Source: JBGPLH01 sp041486365 [NCBI: Thermodesulfobacteriota bacterium]
GTDB taxonomy: Bacteria > JAUYMQ01
Length of the DNA stretch: 19,641 nucleotides
Assembly: GCA_041486365.1 (NCBI GenBank)
Contig: JBGPLH010000013.1
Location: 1-19,641, forward strand
Direction of reading: 5' to 3'
Within the stretch, counting starts at the first letter, position 1. Every line of letters begins with the position of its first letter. The notes beneath the pieces were generated by a model that saw only the letters and a list, made by a program, of their open reading frames with translations, did not search any database and was not told where the DNA came from. Shown piece by piece: positions 1-8,586 of the stretch. Made by a program: the position numbers and the translations under genes.

Positions 1-1
1 G

Positions 2-325
2 ACGAACGAGCCACACCGGCTCATCGCCGCATCCGTCGGTGTGGCCGTTCCGAAGGACGACTCGCATTACGGCTACCTTTCCGAGCACCACAGCTACGGC
101 GAGACCGACCAGAAGGCGGGCGACTACGCGGAGGACCTCGCCGCGGAGATGCTCGCGACGGTGCTCGGCGTTCCCTTCGACGCCAACAAGAACTACGACG
201 AGCGGAAGGATACCTGGAAAATTTCCGGCGAGATCGTCAAGACGATGAACGTCACCCAGTCGGCGATCGGCGACAAGAGCGGCCTGTGGACCACGGTGGT
301 GGCCGCCGCCGTCCTGATCCCCTAG
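2..325 (+). CDS. Pyruvoyl-dependent arginine decarboxylase, C-terminal part (5' end outside window)
   Basis: Decarboxylates L-arginine to agmatine, the first step of the agmatine route to polyamines, or an acid-resistance step. The frame is open from base 2 with no start in the window, so this is the last 107 residues of a protein usually about 150-200 long. The visible part has family-typical stretches: GVAVP, then [43 protein letters not shown], and the end [18 protein letters not shown]. The Ser-Ser self-cleavage site that generates the pyruvoyl group lies upstream and cannot be checked. The GTG at 41 falls inside the conserved region and encodes an internal Val, so it is not the start. 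A terminator-like hairpin follows 34 bases after the stop, so this gene probably ends its transcript. The family call is firm from sequence resemblance; the physiological role is not shown here. Confidence 0.9.
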   Translation, partial: TNEPHRLIAASVGVAVPKDDSHYGYLSEHHSYGETDQKAGDYAEDLAAEMLATVLGVPFDANKNYDERKDTWKISGEIVKTMNVTQSAIGDKSGLWTTVVAAAVLIP

Positions 326-359
326 GCGATCGGGCACGCCGGTCGGAGTCGTCCTGTTT

Positions 360-401
360 CGCGGCGGGCGCGTTTCCTCGCGCGTCCGCCGCGCCGTTTT
401 T
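360..401 (+). terminator. Rho-independent terminator after the arginine decarboxylase
   Basis: A 13-bp stem pairs 360-372 with 381-393, with one G-U wobble (G368 with T385) and an 8-nt loop (373-380). Two Cs and a G follow, then a run of five Ts at 397-401. The T run is short and offset by 3 nt from the stem, but stem length and GC content make it convincing. It separates the decarboxylase from the lipoprotein gene at 461. Confidence 0.7.
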
Positions 402-446
402 CCGGGACTGGAAACACCCGCCCGGGGATCCCGATCCCTTCTCTTG

Positions 447-451
447 AGGAG
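447..451 (+). promoter_or_regulatory. Shine-Dalgarno AGGAG upstream of an apparent ATC start
   Basis: AGGAG at 447-451 lies 9 nt before ATC at 461. That is the only well-placed site for translating the lipoprotein signal peptide in this frame. It does not serve an ATG, GTG or TTG in the right frame. The TTG at 444 is in another frame and overlaps the site itself. Confidence 0.55.
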
Positions 452-460
452 AGCGGCGCC

Positions 461-1600
461 ATCATCCGGCATCGATCGCAGCGAAACGTCGGGCTCGCCG
501 CGGCGGCGCTCGTCGCGCTGGCGCTGGCGGCCGGCTGCAAACCCGAGATCAAGCCGGGGCAGGAAGCGCTTCTGCGCGCGGCCTGGAAGCGCCGCTTCGC
601 GGGCGAGATCGTCGCGGCCGGGCTGAACGGCGCCGGCACGCTCGTCCTGGTCGCCACCACGCGGGGTTCGAAGGGGCGCGGAGACGACCGGATCGTCGCC
701 GTCGACGAGAAGGGAACGATCGCCTGGCAGCAGATCCTCGACCGCAAGGTCGTGGACCTCGGCGTTTCCGGCGAAGGGACGCTCATCGTCGCGTCGCTCG
801 CCGACGGGTCGCTTCGCGCGTGGAATGCCGACGGCGATTCCCTCTGGGAGGTTCCCTGTGGCGCGGCGGCGAGTCTCTCCGCGTCCGGCAATCTGATCGC
901 GTGCCACGGTGAAGGCGGCGATACCGGAACAGGCGAGGCGCTCGTGGTCCTGGACGCCCAGGGACGGCGCCGCTGGACCTTCGACGACCCGGCCGGAATG
1001 TGGGACCTCGACGTGTCCGATGCGGGCGACGGCGTCGTGGGGCTCACCCAGGCGGGAAAGATCTTCGCCCTCGACGCGCGGGGACGTGTTGCCTGGACAC
1101 ATGCGCTGGGGCCGGTGCTCGGGGCGGTGCGCCTGTCTCCGGGCGACGGCGGCGTCGTGGTCGTCGGGACCGGGATCGAGGGGGAGAAGCTCCTTGCCTT
1201 CGACCGGGCCGGGAAACCGCTCTGGACCGCCGTGGTCCCCGGCGGCGGCGAGTCGATCGCGGTGAGCCGCGGCGGCGCCTTCGTCGTCGCAGCCAACAAC
1301 ACCACGCTCGGCCAGCGCGTGTCCGTCTTCGACGCGCGCGGCCGGGTCTTCTGGAACTTCCACCTCGACCAGCCGGCACACGAGCCCGTGCGCGTGGGGA
1401 TCAGCGAATCGGGCGACCGTGTCTTCGCTTCCATCGAGCGGGACGGCCGGCCGGAGATCGCGATCTGGGACCGGCACGGCGAGCCGGTCGGGCGCACGCG
1501 TTTCGGCTCGGAGATCACGGCCTTCGACCTCTCCCGTGACGGGCGGCGACTGCTCGCGGCGGCCCGCGGCGGTAGGCTCTTCTTCTACAACCTCCGCTAG
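461..1600 (+). CDS. PQQ-like beta-propeller lipoprotein with an apparent AUC start
   Basis: Predicted 379-residue envelope lipoprotein. From 461 the frame reads a basic N-region (IIRHRSQRN), an Ala/Leu-rich core and a lipobox ending LALAAGC, with Cys26 as the lipidation site. The rest is a run of propeller blades marked by Gly-x-x-x-Trp motifs: GTIAWQQ, GDSLWEV, GRRRWTF, GRVAWTH, GKPLWTA, GRVFWNF. This resembles the PQQ/quinoprotein-like or BamB-like propeller fold, usually a binding scaffold rather than a dehydrogenase; no quinone-site residues can be assigned. No in-frame ATG, GTG or TTG occurs before GTG at 752, which would delete the signal peptide and the first blades, so I place the start at ATC 461 behind AGGAG. 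The stop is 10 nt before mgtE, suggesting co-transcription. The ligand or partner is unknown. Propeller call about 0.85; start codon about 0.6. Confidence 0.78.
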   Translation: MIRHRSQRNVGLAAAALVALALAAGCKPEIKPGQEALLRAAWKRRFAGEIVAAGLNGAGTLVLVATTRGSKGRGDDRIVAVDEKGTIAWQQILDRKVVDLGVSGEGTLIVASLADGSLRAWNADGDSLWEVPCGAAASLSASGNLIACHGEGGDTGTGEALVVLDAQGRRRWTFDDPAGMWDLDVSDAGDGVVGLTQAGKIFALDARGRVAWTHALGPVLGAVRLSPGDGGVVVVGTGIEGEKLLAFDRAGKPLWTAVVPGGGESIAVSRGGAFVVAANNTTLGQRVSVFDARGRVFWNFHLDQPAHEPVRVGISESGDRVFASIERDGRPEIAIWDRHGEPVGRTRFGSEITAFDLSRDGRRLLAAARGGRLFFYNLR

Positions 1601-1610
1601 GGATCCGGCG

Positions 1611-2975
1611 ATGGACCTCGATCACTCGACCACCGACACGGCCTTCATCGCTGCCGCGCTTGATCACGCCGACACCGGGCGGCTCCTCGACGCCCTGAAG
1701 GGCCTCCACCCGGCCGACATTGCGGATCGGATCGAGCCGCTCGACGAGGAGCGCAAGCGCCGCGTCTTCGCGCTGCTCGATCCGGAGACGGCCGCCGACG
1801 TGCTCGTGGAGCTGAACGACCCGAGCCGGGAGGAGATTCTCGAGGAGACCGGGCCAACGCGGCTGGCCGAGATCGCCGAGGAGATGGAGTCCGACGAGGC
1901 GGCCGACCTGATCGCCGAGCTGCCGGAGGAGACCGCCGCCCAGGTGCTCCGCATGATGGGACGCGAGGAGGTGGCGGAGATCACCGAGCTGATGGCCTAC
2001 GGACCGGAGACGGCCGGCGGGATCATGCAGCGCGAGCTGCTGGCCGTCCGCGAAGACGCCACGGTGGCGCAGGCGGTGGAGGCGTTCCAGAAGCTCGCCC
2101 GGGAAGAGGATGTCGAGGACATCCACAACGTCTTCGTCACGGATCGCGATCACCGGCTCGTGGGGGTGCTCCCGGTGCGCCGGCTTCTCCTCGTGGACGC
2201 GTCCACGCCGATCAAGCGCGTGATGGATCCCGACGCCGTGCGGGTGCGGACGGACGTCGACCAGGAGGAGGTCGCGGTGCTCTTCAAGAAGTACAACCTC
2301 CTCTCGATGCCGGTCGTGGACGGCGCCAACCGCCTCGTGGGCCGAATCACGGTGGACGACATCGTGGACGTGATCGCCGAGGAGTCGGGCGAGGACATCC
2401 TGCTGCTCGGCGGCGTGCACGACGAGGACCGGGTCTTCTGCCCTCCGGGCCAGAGCGTGCGCCGGCGACTCCCCTGGCTCGCGATCAATCTGTGCACCGC
2501 GACCCTCGCTGCCTTCGTCGTCTCGCTCTTCGAGGGGACGCTTTCCCGCGTGGTCACGCTCGCCGTCTTCATGCCGATCGTGGCGGGGCTGGGCGGGAAC
2601 GCGGGCACGCAGACGCTCACGCTCATCACCCGCGGCATCGCGCTCGGGGAGCTCTCCTTCGCCAACGCCTGGCGGGCGCTGATGAAGGAATGTCTCGTCG
2701 CGCTGGCCAATGGCACCGCGATAGGGCTGGTGATGGCGATCAGCACCTACGCGTGGAAAGGAGATTGGATGCTCGGCGTGGTGCTCGGGCTCGCGCTGGT
2801 CATCAACATGTGCGTGGCGGGCGTCGTCGGCACTCTCGTCCCGGTGCTCCTCAAGCGCGCGGGCGTCGATCCGGCGGTGGCTTCGGGGATCATCGTGACG
2901 GCCTTCACGGACTGCTGCGGGTTCTTCTCCTTCCTCGGCCTCGCGACCCTGGCGCTGCGCCACTTCCACATCTGA
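1611..2975 (+). CDS. mgtE: Magnesium transporter MgtE
   Basis: Mg2+-gated Mg2+ channel of the inner membrane, 454 residues, the usual family length of about 450. Domain order: an acidic helical MgtE_N domain (about 20-130, rich in Glu-Glu pairs and ending in the GPETAGGIM linker), a CBS pair (about 140-260) that senses cytosolic Mg2+, then five membrane helices (about 285-450). The pore signature GGNAGTQ is at 328-334. The last helix keeps Asp434 in VTAFTDCCGF, matching the pore aspartate (Asp432) of Thermus MgtE. The frame is open further upstream, but that stretch overlaps the previous gene and has no family similarity. ATG at 1611, 10 nt after the propeller stop, gives the full-length protein. 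An RlmI-like gene follows 19 nt downstream. CorA, an unrelated Mg2+ transporter, is encoded at 15528. Confidence 0.95.
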   Translation: MDLDHSTTDTAFIAAALDHADTGRLLDALKGLHPADIADRIEPLDEERKRRVFALLDPETAADVLVELNDPSREEILEETGPTRLAEIAEEMESDEAADLIAELPEETAAQVLRMMGREEVAEITELMAYGPETAGGIMQRELLAVREDATVAQAVEAFQKLAREEDVEDIHNVFVTDRDHRLVGVLPVRRLLLVDASTPIKRVMDPDAVRVRTDVDQEEVAVLFKKYNLLSMPVVDGANRLVGRITVDDIVDVIAEESGEDILLLGGVHDEDRVFCPPGQSVRRRLPWLAINLCTATLAAFVVSLFEGTLSRVVTLAVFMPIVAGLGGNAGTQTLTLITRGIALGELSFANAWRALMKECLVALANGTAIGLVMAISTYAWKGDWMLGVVLGLALVINMCVAGVVGTLVPVLLKRAGVDPAVASGIIVTAFTDCCGFFSFLGLATLALRHFHI

Positions 2976-2994
2976 CCGCTCCCCGGAGAAAGGC

Positions 2995-4233
2995 GTGACG
3001 AAAATCGTGGTACGCAGCGCCGGCGCGGCGCGCCTGCGGCGCGGACACCCCTGGGTGTTCTCCAACGAGGTGCGCGGCCGCGTGGCGGATCTGGAGCCGG
3101 GCGGAATCGTCGAGGTCGAGGACGGCCACGGCGTCTTCCTCGGCACGGCGTACGTGAACCCACGCAGCCTCATTCTCGGCCGCATGCTCACGGCCGTCCG
3201 CGAGCCGATCGACCGGGCGTTCTTCCGGAGCCGGATCCTGCGGGCGCTCGCGTTGCGTGAGCGGCTGTTCCCGGGATGCGATGCGTACCGGCTCGTCTTC
3301 GGGGAGGGGGACGGGATTCCCGGCCTCGTCGTGGACCGCTACGGCGACGTGCTCGTGGTCCAGGCCGCCACCTGCGGGATCGATCGCCGTCTCGACGAGA
3401 TCGCGGACGTGCTGGAGGAGACGCTGCGTCCCCGAGCGATAGTGGAGCGCAGTGATCTACCGGTCCGCGCCCTCGAAGGGTTGGAGCCGCGCAGGGGCGT
3501 GATCCGGGGAAGCCTGGCGGGTCCCGTCGTGATCGAGGAAGGCGGGGTCCGCTTCGAGGTCGATCTCCTCGCGGGGCAGAAGACCGGCTTCTACTTCGAC
3601 CATCGGGACAACCGCGCTGCGCTCGCGCGCCTGGCCCCCGGCGGCGAGGTGCTCGATGTCTTCTGCTATCTCGGCGCCTGGGGACTTCTCGCGGCACGGG
3701 CCGGGGCGAAGGGGGTGACGTTCGTGGATGGCTCGCCGGAGGCGCTCGCGCGGGCGCAGCAGAACGCCGAGGCGAACGGGCTCGAAGCGCGATGCGCGTT
3801 CCACCGGGCCGACGCCTTCGAGGTCCTTGCGGCTTTCGAGCGCGCGGGGCGCCGGTTCGACGTGGTCGTGCTCGATCCACCGGCGTTCGTGAAGAGCCGC
3901 AAGCGGCTCGAGGAAGGCGTGCGCGGGTACCGCGATCTGAATGCGCGGGCGGCGCGGCTCGTGCGCGAGGGCGGAATCCTCGCGACCTCGTCGTGCTCCT
4001 ATCACCTGGCGTGGGATCGCTTCGAGGGCATGCTCGCCGACGCGGTGGGACGCTCGCGACGACGGGCGACGGTCCTTCACCGGGGTGGGCAGGGTCCCGA
4101 TCACCCGGTGCCGCTTCTGCTGCCCGAGGCGGCCTATCTCAAGTGCCTGATCGTCCGGCTCGAGGAGACGCCCGCCGCGCCCCGTGCGGTGCAGCGCGCG
4201 GAGGCGCAAGAGGAAGCGGACGCAGAAGCGTAG
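2995..4233 (+). CDS. rlmI: RlmI-type 23S rRNA m5C methyltransferase (PUA plus SAM-dependent MTase)
   Basis: Predicted SAM-dependent RNA methyltransferase, 412 residues, of the RlmI/YccW family that makes 5-methylcytosine in 23S rRNA (C1962 in E. coli). An N-terminal PUA RNA-binding domain (about 2-75, starting LRRGHPWVFSNEV) is followed by the linker domain (GEGDGIPGLVVDRYGD) and the Rossmann methyltransferase domain. Landmarks: LLAGQKTGFYFDHRDNR (about 191-207), SAM-binding motif VLDVFCYLGAWG (219-230), DPPAF (294-298), and SSCSYH (332-337), which holds the catalytic Cys. The last 20 or so residues are an Ala/Glu-rich tail beyond the family core. The start is GTG at 2995 behind GGAGAAAGG (2985-2993). 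It lies 19 nt after mgtE. The family is certain; the exact target base is inferred. Confidence 0.92.
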   Translation: MTKIVVRSAGAARLRRGHPWVFSNEVRGRVADLEPGGIVEVEDGHGVFLGTAYVNPRSLILGRMLTAVREPIDRAFFRSRILRALALRERLFPGCDAYRLVFGEGDGIPGLVVDRYGDVLVVQAATCGIDRRLDEIADVLEETLRPRAIVERSDLPVRALEGLEPRRGVIRGSLAGPVVIEEGGVRFEVDLLAGQKTGFYFDHRDNRAALARLAPGGEVLDVFCYLGAWGLLAARAGAKGVTFVDGSPEALARAQQNAEANGLEARCAFHRADAFEVLAAFERAGRRFDVVVLDPPAFVKSRKRLEEGVRGYRDLNARAARLVREGGILATSSCSYHLAWDRFEGMLADAVGRSRRRATVLHRGGQGPDHPVPLLLPEAAYLKCLIVRLEETPAAPRAVQRAEAQEEADAEA

Positions 4234-4240
4234 AATCGCG

Positions 4241-4265
4241 GGGACGCGACGGGCACGCGCGTCCC
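4241..4265 (+). terminator. Perfect 8-bp hairpin after the rlmI-like gene, possible weak terminator
   Basis: GGGACGCG (4241-4248) pairs exactly with CGCGTCCC (4258-4265) around a 9-nt loop. It begins 8 bases after the stop codon, and GCTTGGTT follows, so the T tract is poor. It sits just before the malic enzyme promoter and may end upstream transcripts or act as an operator. Confidence 0.4.
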
Positions 4266-4271
4266 GCTTGG

Positions 4272-4300
4272 TTGACCCACGGGGACCCCGGTGCTACGCT
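4272..4300 (+). promoter_or_regulatory. Sigma-70-like promoter for the malic enzyme gene
   Basis: The -35 box is TTGACC (4272-4277), the spacer is 17 nt, and the -10 box is TACGCT (4295-4300) preceded by TGC, an extended -10 feature. The predicted start of transcription is near A4307, leaving a leader of about 9 nt that begins with AGAGG, the likely ribosome-binding site. Confidence 0.65.
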
Positions 4301-4315
4301 CCCCGCAGAGGCCTC

Positions 4316-5677
4316 ATGGCTTTCACGACCTTCCAGAACAAGATCATCCGCACCCTCCGGGTGAAAAACGAGAACCTCCCCGGCGTGCTGGGGCGCCTCG
4401 CGACGACGATCGGCGACCTCGGCGGCCTGTTCGGCGATATCAAGACCATCAGCGTCGGGCGGCAGTACACGGTCCGGGACATGGACATCGAGGTGGACGA
4501 CGAAGCCCACCTCGAGCGCATCCTGGAGGGGCTCCGCAAGCTCAAGCCGGTCCAGATACTCGAAGTCCGCGACGAGGTGCTCGCGTTCCACCTCCGCGGT
4601 AAGATCGAGATGGTGAGCACGCACCCGGTGCGCACCATCGCCAACCTCCGCAAGATCTACACGCCCGGCGTCGCCACGGTCTGCCGGGCGATCCTCGAGA
4701 ACCCCGACTTTGCCTGGTTGTACACCGCCATCCCGCAGCTCGTCGCCATCGTGACGAACGGGAGCCGCGTGCTCGGTCTCGGGGACATCGGCCCGGTGGC
4801 CTCCATGCCCGTCATGGAGGGCAAGGCGGCGCTCCTGTCCCAACTCACGGGACTCTCCGGCGTCCCGATCCTCATCGAGTCCCACGACGCGAACGAGATC
4901 GTCGAGACGGTGCTGCACATCAGCCCGACTTTCGGGGCGATCCACCTGGAGGACATCGCGACGCCGCTCTGCTACGAGGTGGAGGAGCGCCTGGTCGAAG
5001 CACTGGACAAGCCGGTGATGCACGACGATCAGCATGGGACCGCGGTCGTGGCGCTCGCGGCCCTGATCAACGCCGCGCGGATCTCGGATCTCGAACTGCG
5101 ATCCCTCACGATGGGGCAGATCGGGCTGGGGGCGGCGGGGCTCGCCATCGCGCGGATGCTCATGAGCTACACGTCCCGGCCGGTGCTCGGCGCCGACCTG
5201 AACCCCGACGCGATGGAGCGCTTCCGGGCCGCGGGCGGCACGCCCTCCACCCTCGAGGAGATCATGCGGGACGCCGAGGTGGTGGTGGCCTGCACCGGGG
5301 TGCCGAACCTGATCAAACCCAACATGGTCCGCAAGGGGCAGGTGATCCTGGCCCTCACGAATCCCGATCCGGAGATCAAGCCGACCCGCGCCATGGCCCA
5401 CGGCGCGCGCTTCGCCGCCGACGGGCGCTCGGTGAACAACCTCCTCGGGTACCCGGGAATCTGGAAAGGGTCGCTGGACGCCCGCGCGCGGAAGATCACC
5501 CGCGAGATGTTCGTGGCCGCGGCCGAATCGATAGCCGCCCAGGCGGAGGAAGGGGAGCTCGTTCCCTCCCCGATCTCCAAGCGTGTCCATCGCGAGGTGG
5601 CCCGCGCCGTCGCCCGCGCGGCCATGGAGAGCGGGGTCGCGCGGATCAAGCTCGACGAGGACTATTTCCACTCGTGA
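4316..5677 (+). CDS. NAD(P)-dependent malic enzyme with N-terminal ACT domain
   Basis: Oxidative decarboxylation of malate to pyruvate and CO2, 453 residues. An ACT-like regulatory domain occupies about 10-85 (LRVKNENLPGVLGRLATTIG, then RQYTVRDMDIEVDDEAHLER), suggesting amino-acid or other small-ligand control. The catalytic part follows: YTPGVATVC (catalytic Tyr), MEGKAALLSQLTG (catalytic Lys), HLEDIATPLCYEVEE and MHDDQHGTAVV (metal-binding acids), GQIGLGAAGLAIA (dinucleotide-binding GxGxxG), LTNPDPEI and NNLLGYPGIWKGSLD. The frame is open upstream to 4184 but overlaps the previous gene. ATG at 4316 begins the ACT domain and lies 9 nt after the predicted transcription start. Cofactor preference cannot be read with confidence. 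The next gene overlaps the stop by GTGA. Confidence 0.93.
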   Translation: MAFTTFQNKIIRTLRVKNENLPGVLGRLATTIGDLGGLFGDIKTISVGRQYTVRDMDIEVDDEAHLERILEGLRKLKPVQILEVRDEVLAFHLRGKIEMVSTHPVRTIANLRKIYTPGVATVCRAILENPDFAWLYTAIPQLVAIVTNGSRVLGLGDIGPVASMPVMEGKAALLSQLTGLSGVPILIESHDANEIVETVLHISPTFGAIHLEDIATPLCYEVEERLVEALDKPVMHDDQHGTAVVALAALINAARISDLELRSLTMGQIGLGAAGLAIARMLMSYTSRPVLGADLNPDAMERFRAAGGTPSTLEEIMRDAEVVVACTGVPNLIKPNMVRKGQVILALTNPDPEIKPTRAMAHGARFAADGRSVNNLLGYPGIWKGSLDARARKITREMFVAAAESIAAQAEEGELVPSPISKRVHREVARAVARAAMESGVARIKLDEDYFHS

Positions 5678-7131
5678 GCACCGGCCCCGCCGCCGAGACT
5701 CCCAGCGCCGCGCGTTTTCGCCCGCGGCGTCTCCTGCTTCTCGCCGCGGTCCTTGCGCTCATCGCCGCCGCCGGCGCGCTCGTCGACACGGCGATCGAGA
5801 AGAACGTCCTCGCCGTCGTCCGGGGCTATGTCCACGGCGACCTGCGCGTGGACCGGGTCGACAGCCACGTCCTGCTCACCCGCCTGACCCTCACCGGCGT
5901 CTCCTGGCGCGGTCCCGACGGCGCACCTCTGTTCGCTTCGCCACGGGTGTCGATCGACTGGAGCTGGCTCACGCTCCTGCGCCGCGGCCCCGTGCTCGAC
6001 CGTCTCGAGATCGTCTCCCCCCGCCTGAACCTGGTTCGCGCGGGCGGGGGCGGCTGGAACCTCGCGGACGCGGTGCCGATCCTCTCGGCACCGGCAGGCC
6101 CGCGGCCCGTCCCGGTCGCGATCGATCGTCTCCTCGTCGAGGGAGGCACGTTGCACGTCTCCGACCGGACGCGGGACGCGGAGCTCGCCCTGGACGGTCT
6201 CGCGGCCGATGCGGCGCTCGGGCTGCCGCGCCTCGCGGTGCGGGGCAGCATCGGGGCCCGCGGCGGAACCCTCACGCGCGCGGGCGTCCGGCGCGTCCTC
6301 GGCCCGCTGCGCGTCGCGGCCCACCTGGACGGCGGTGCGCTCGCGATGGACCACGGCGAGCTGTCGATGGGCACTTCGAAGGTGCGCTTCGATGGGCGCG
6401 TGGGGAACGCGGGAGATTTCTCCGGCCTCGATCTCCGCGCGCGCGGGGACCTTGAGGCCGGGGACCTGCGGACCCTCCTTCCATGGCTCGACCGGCTCTC
6501 GGGGAAGATCGCCATCGACGCGCGCGTCTCCGGGAGTGCGGCACGCCCCCGAGTCGGGGGGGAGTTGCGCGGGAGCCGGGCGAACGCCTGGGGTCTCGCC
6601 ATGGATCACCTGCGCGCGCGCTTCGACTACGACCAGAGGGCGCTGCGCGTTTCGGCCATGGAGATCACCGCGCTCGGCGGTCGAATCGCCGGTGGCGGCG
6701 CCCTGGATTTCGCTCGCCGGGACTACCGGCTCGATCTCCGCTGCCGTGGCATCTCGGGTACGCGCCTGGTGAACCTCCTGCTCGCGGATCCCCTCTTCGA
6801 GGACGCCCGCGCGCGGGTGAGCCGACGCACCCGGGAAGGGACCTACGAGCAGCTGGCGGGGACGATCGATCTCGAGGGGAACGGTTTCGCGCCCGAGGAA
6901 GCCAGGGGGATCGCCAATCTCTCCTTCCACGCGCCGGGGCGAGCACCGGGGACTCCGGGGGCGTTCCTGCTGGATGCGCTCGTGCACGTGGAGCGGGGCG
7001 AGATGCGCTTCGAGCGCCTCCGGCTCGACTCGGCGGATCTGCGCGTGCGCGTGGGGAACCCCGCCTCGCCGCCGGCGCCCGCGCGGCGAGAACTTCCGGG
7101 GAGATCCGCGAGGATTCCGCAATCTGGTTGA
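5674..7131 (+). CDS. AsmA-like inner-membrane-anchored envelope protein
   Basis: A 485-residue protein of the AsmA/TamB-like superfamily, which in other bacteria spans or lines the periplasm and affects outer-membrane lipid or protein homeostasis. One N-terminal membrane helix (about 19-38) follows a basic cluster (RFRPRR). The AsmA-type start follows: DLRVDRVDSHVLLTRLTLTG, PDGAPLFASPRVSIDW, then a long run of short beta-strands with a late AsmA-2-like part (NAWGLAMDHLRARFDY, GGRIAGGGALDF, YRLDLRCRGISG). The GTG start overlaps the malic enzyme stop as GTGA, implying coupled translation. The last 25 residues (PASPPAPARRELPGRSARIP) look like low-complexity filler and the expected closing strands are missing, so a shortened C-terminus is possible. 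The TGA stop (7129-7131) lies inside the -35 box of the mreB promoter. Superfamily likely; precise function unknown. Confidence 0.75.
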   Translation: MSTGPAAETPSAARFRPRRLLLLAAVLALIAAAGALVDTAIEKNVLAVVRGYVHGDLRVDRVDSHVLLTRLTLTGVSWRGPDGAPLFASPRVSIDWSWLTLLRRGPVLDRLEIVSPRLNLVRAGGGGWNLADAVPILSAPAGPRPVPVAIDRLLVEGGTLHVSDRTRDAELALDGLAADAALGLPRLAVRGSIGARGGTLTRAGVRRVLGPLRVAAHLDGGALAMDHGELSMGTSKVRFDGRVGNAGDFSGLDLRARGDLEAGDLRTLLPWLDRLSGKIAIDARVSGSAARPRVGGELRGSRANAWGLAMDHLRARFDYDQRALRVSAMEITALGGRIAGGGALDFARRDYRLDLRCRGISGTRLVNLLLADPLFEDARARVSRRTREGTYEQLAGTIDLEGNGFAPEEARGIANLSFHAPGRAPGTPGAFLLDALVHVERGEMRFERLRLDSADLRVRVGNPASPPAPARRELPGRSARIPQSG

Positions 7132-7157
7132 CAGCGCCGGGGGTGCCCTCCTAGATT
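7128..7157 (+). promoter_or_regulatory. Near-consensus sigma-70 promoter for mreB
   Basis: The -35 box is a perfect TTGACA (7128-7133), the spacer is 18 nt, and the -10 box is TAGATT (7152-7157). Predicted transcription start is near 7164, giving a leader of about 104 nt. The stop codon of the AsmA-like gene (TGA 7129-7131) is embedded in the -35 box. This is the best match to consensus in the window. Confidence 0.8.
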
Positions 7158-7172
7158 GGCGTCACCCTGAAG

Positions 7173-7223
7173 AGGGGGCCGACAAAATTTTGAGTCGATG
7201 TCCCCTCGAACAGGGGACCGACT
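7173..7223 (+). promoter_or_regulatory. mreB leader with two mutually exclusive hairpins
   Basis: Three segments are present. Arm A is AGGGGGCCGAC (7173-7183). Arm B is 7194-7206, GTCG-AT-GTCCCCT. Arm A' is AGGGGACCGACT (7212-7223). B pairs with A' as a 12-bp stem (7193-7197 with 7219-7223; 7200-7206 with 7212-7218) around the 5-nt loop CGAAC. B also pairs with A as 11 pairs including one G-U, with the same two-base AT bulge and a 10-nt AT-rich loop. Both cannot form together. No T tract follows, so neither is a simple terminator. No known riboswitch is recognised. Confidence 0.5.
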
Positions 7224-7225
7224 AG

Positions 7226-8298
<1,073 letters not shown>

Positions 8299-8299
<1 letters not shown>

Positions 8300-8517
8300 T
8301 GGCCCGCCTGCGGATGTGGGCCTCGGGGATCCTCGGGGTCCTGTTCCTCGTGGTGGTCTTCCAGAACCTCGAAACGACGAACATCCGTGTCTTGCTCTGG
8401 TCCTGGAACCTCCCGCTGCTCGTGGTGATGGTGGCCTTCGCCTCGCTGGGAGCCCTTGTCGGGGCGCTCGTCGCGCTGGCCCTGAACGCGCGGCGGGGGA
8501 ACAGTCCGCCCGCCTGA
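8299..8517 (+). CDS. Small LapA-domain (DUF1049) membrane protein
   Basis: A 72-residue protein with two hydrophobic helices (about 8-22 and 38-62) separated by NLETTNIRVLLWSWNLPL. The pattern of a first helix, FxNxxxVxVxFxxWxxxxPL and a second helix with G-x-x-x-G spacing is that of LapA/YciS-like proteins; in E. coli LapA works with LapB in controlling lipopolysaccharide synthesis through LpxC turnover. No LapB-like TPR gene is seen nearby, so an LPS role here is only by analogy. ATG at 8299 shares one base with the mreB stop (TGATG), implying translational coupling with mreB. Confidence 0.75.
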
Positions 8518-8550
8518 GCCGCTCCGCCGCGAAGAACTCTTAATCATTGT

Positions 8551-8568
8551 CGGCCCGCCCTCGGGTCG
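8551..8568 (+). other. 7-bp hairpin between the LapA-like and exchanger genes
   Basis: CGGCCCG (8551-8557) pairs with CGGGTCG (8562-8568) around a CCCT loop, with one G-U pair. No T run follows, so it is a poor terminator. It lies 34 bases after the LapA-like stop and 18 before the exchanger start. I see no convincing promoter in this 69-nt gap. Confidence 0.3.
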
Positions 8569-8586
8569 GGACCTCCGGTTTCCCCG

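Noticed and set aside
41-325. Start of the arginine decarboxylase at GTG 41
   Set aside because: The frame is open and family-like upstream to base 2, so 41 is an internal valine.
444-626. Start of the propeller gene at TTG 444
   Set aside because: It is in the wrong frame; its product (MRRAAPSSG onwards) has no signal peptide or blades and ends at 626.
8518-8586. Promoter for the exchanger gene
   Set aside because: TTAATC near 8540 resembles a -10 box, but no -35 box is at the right distance.
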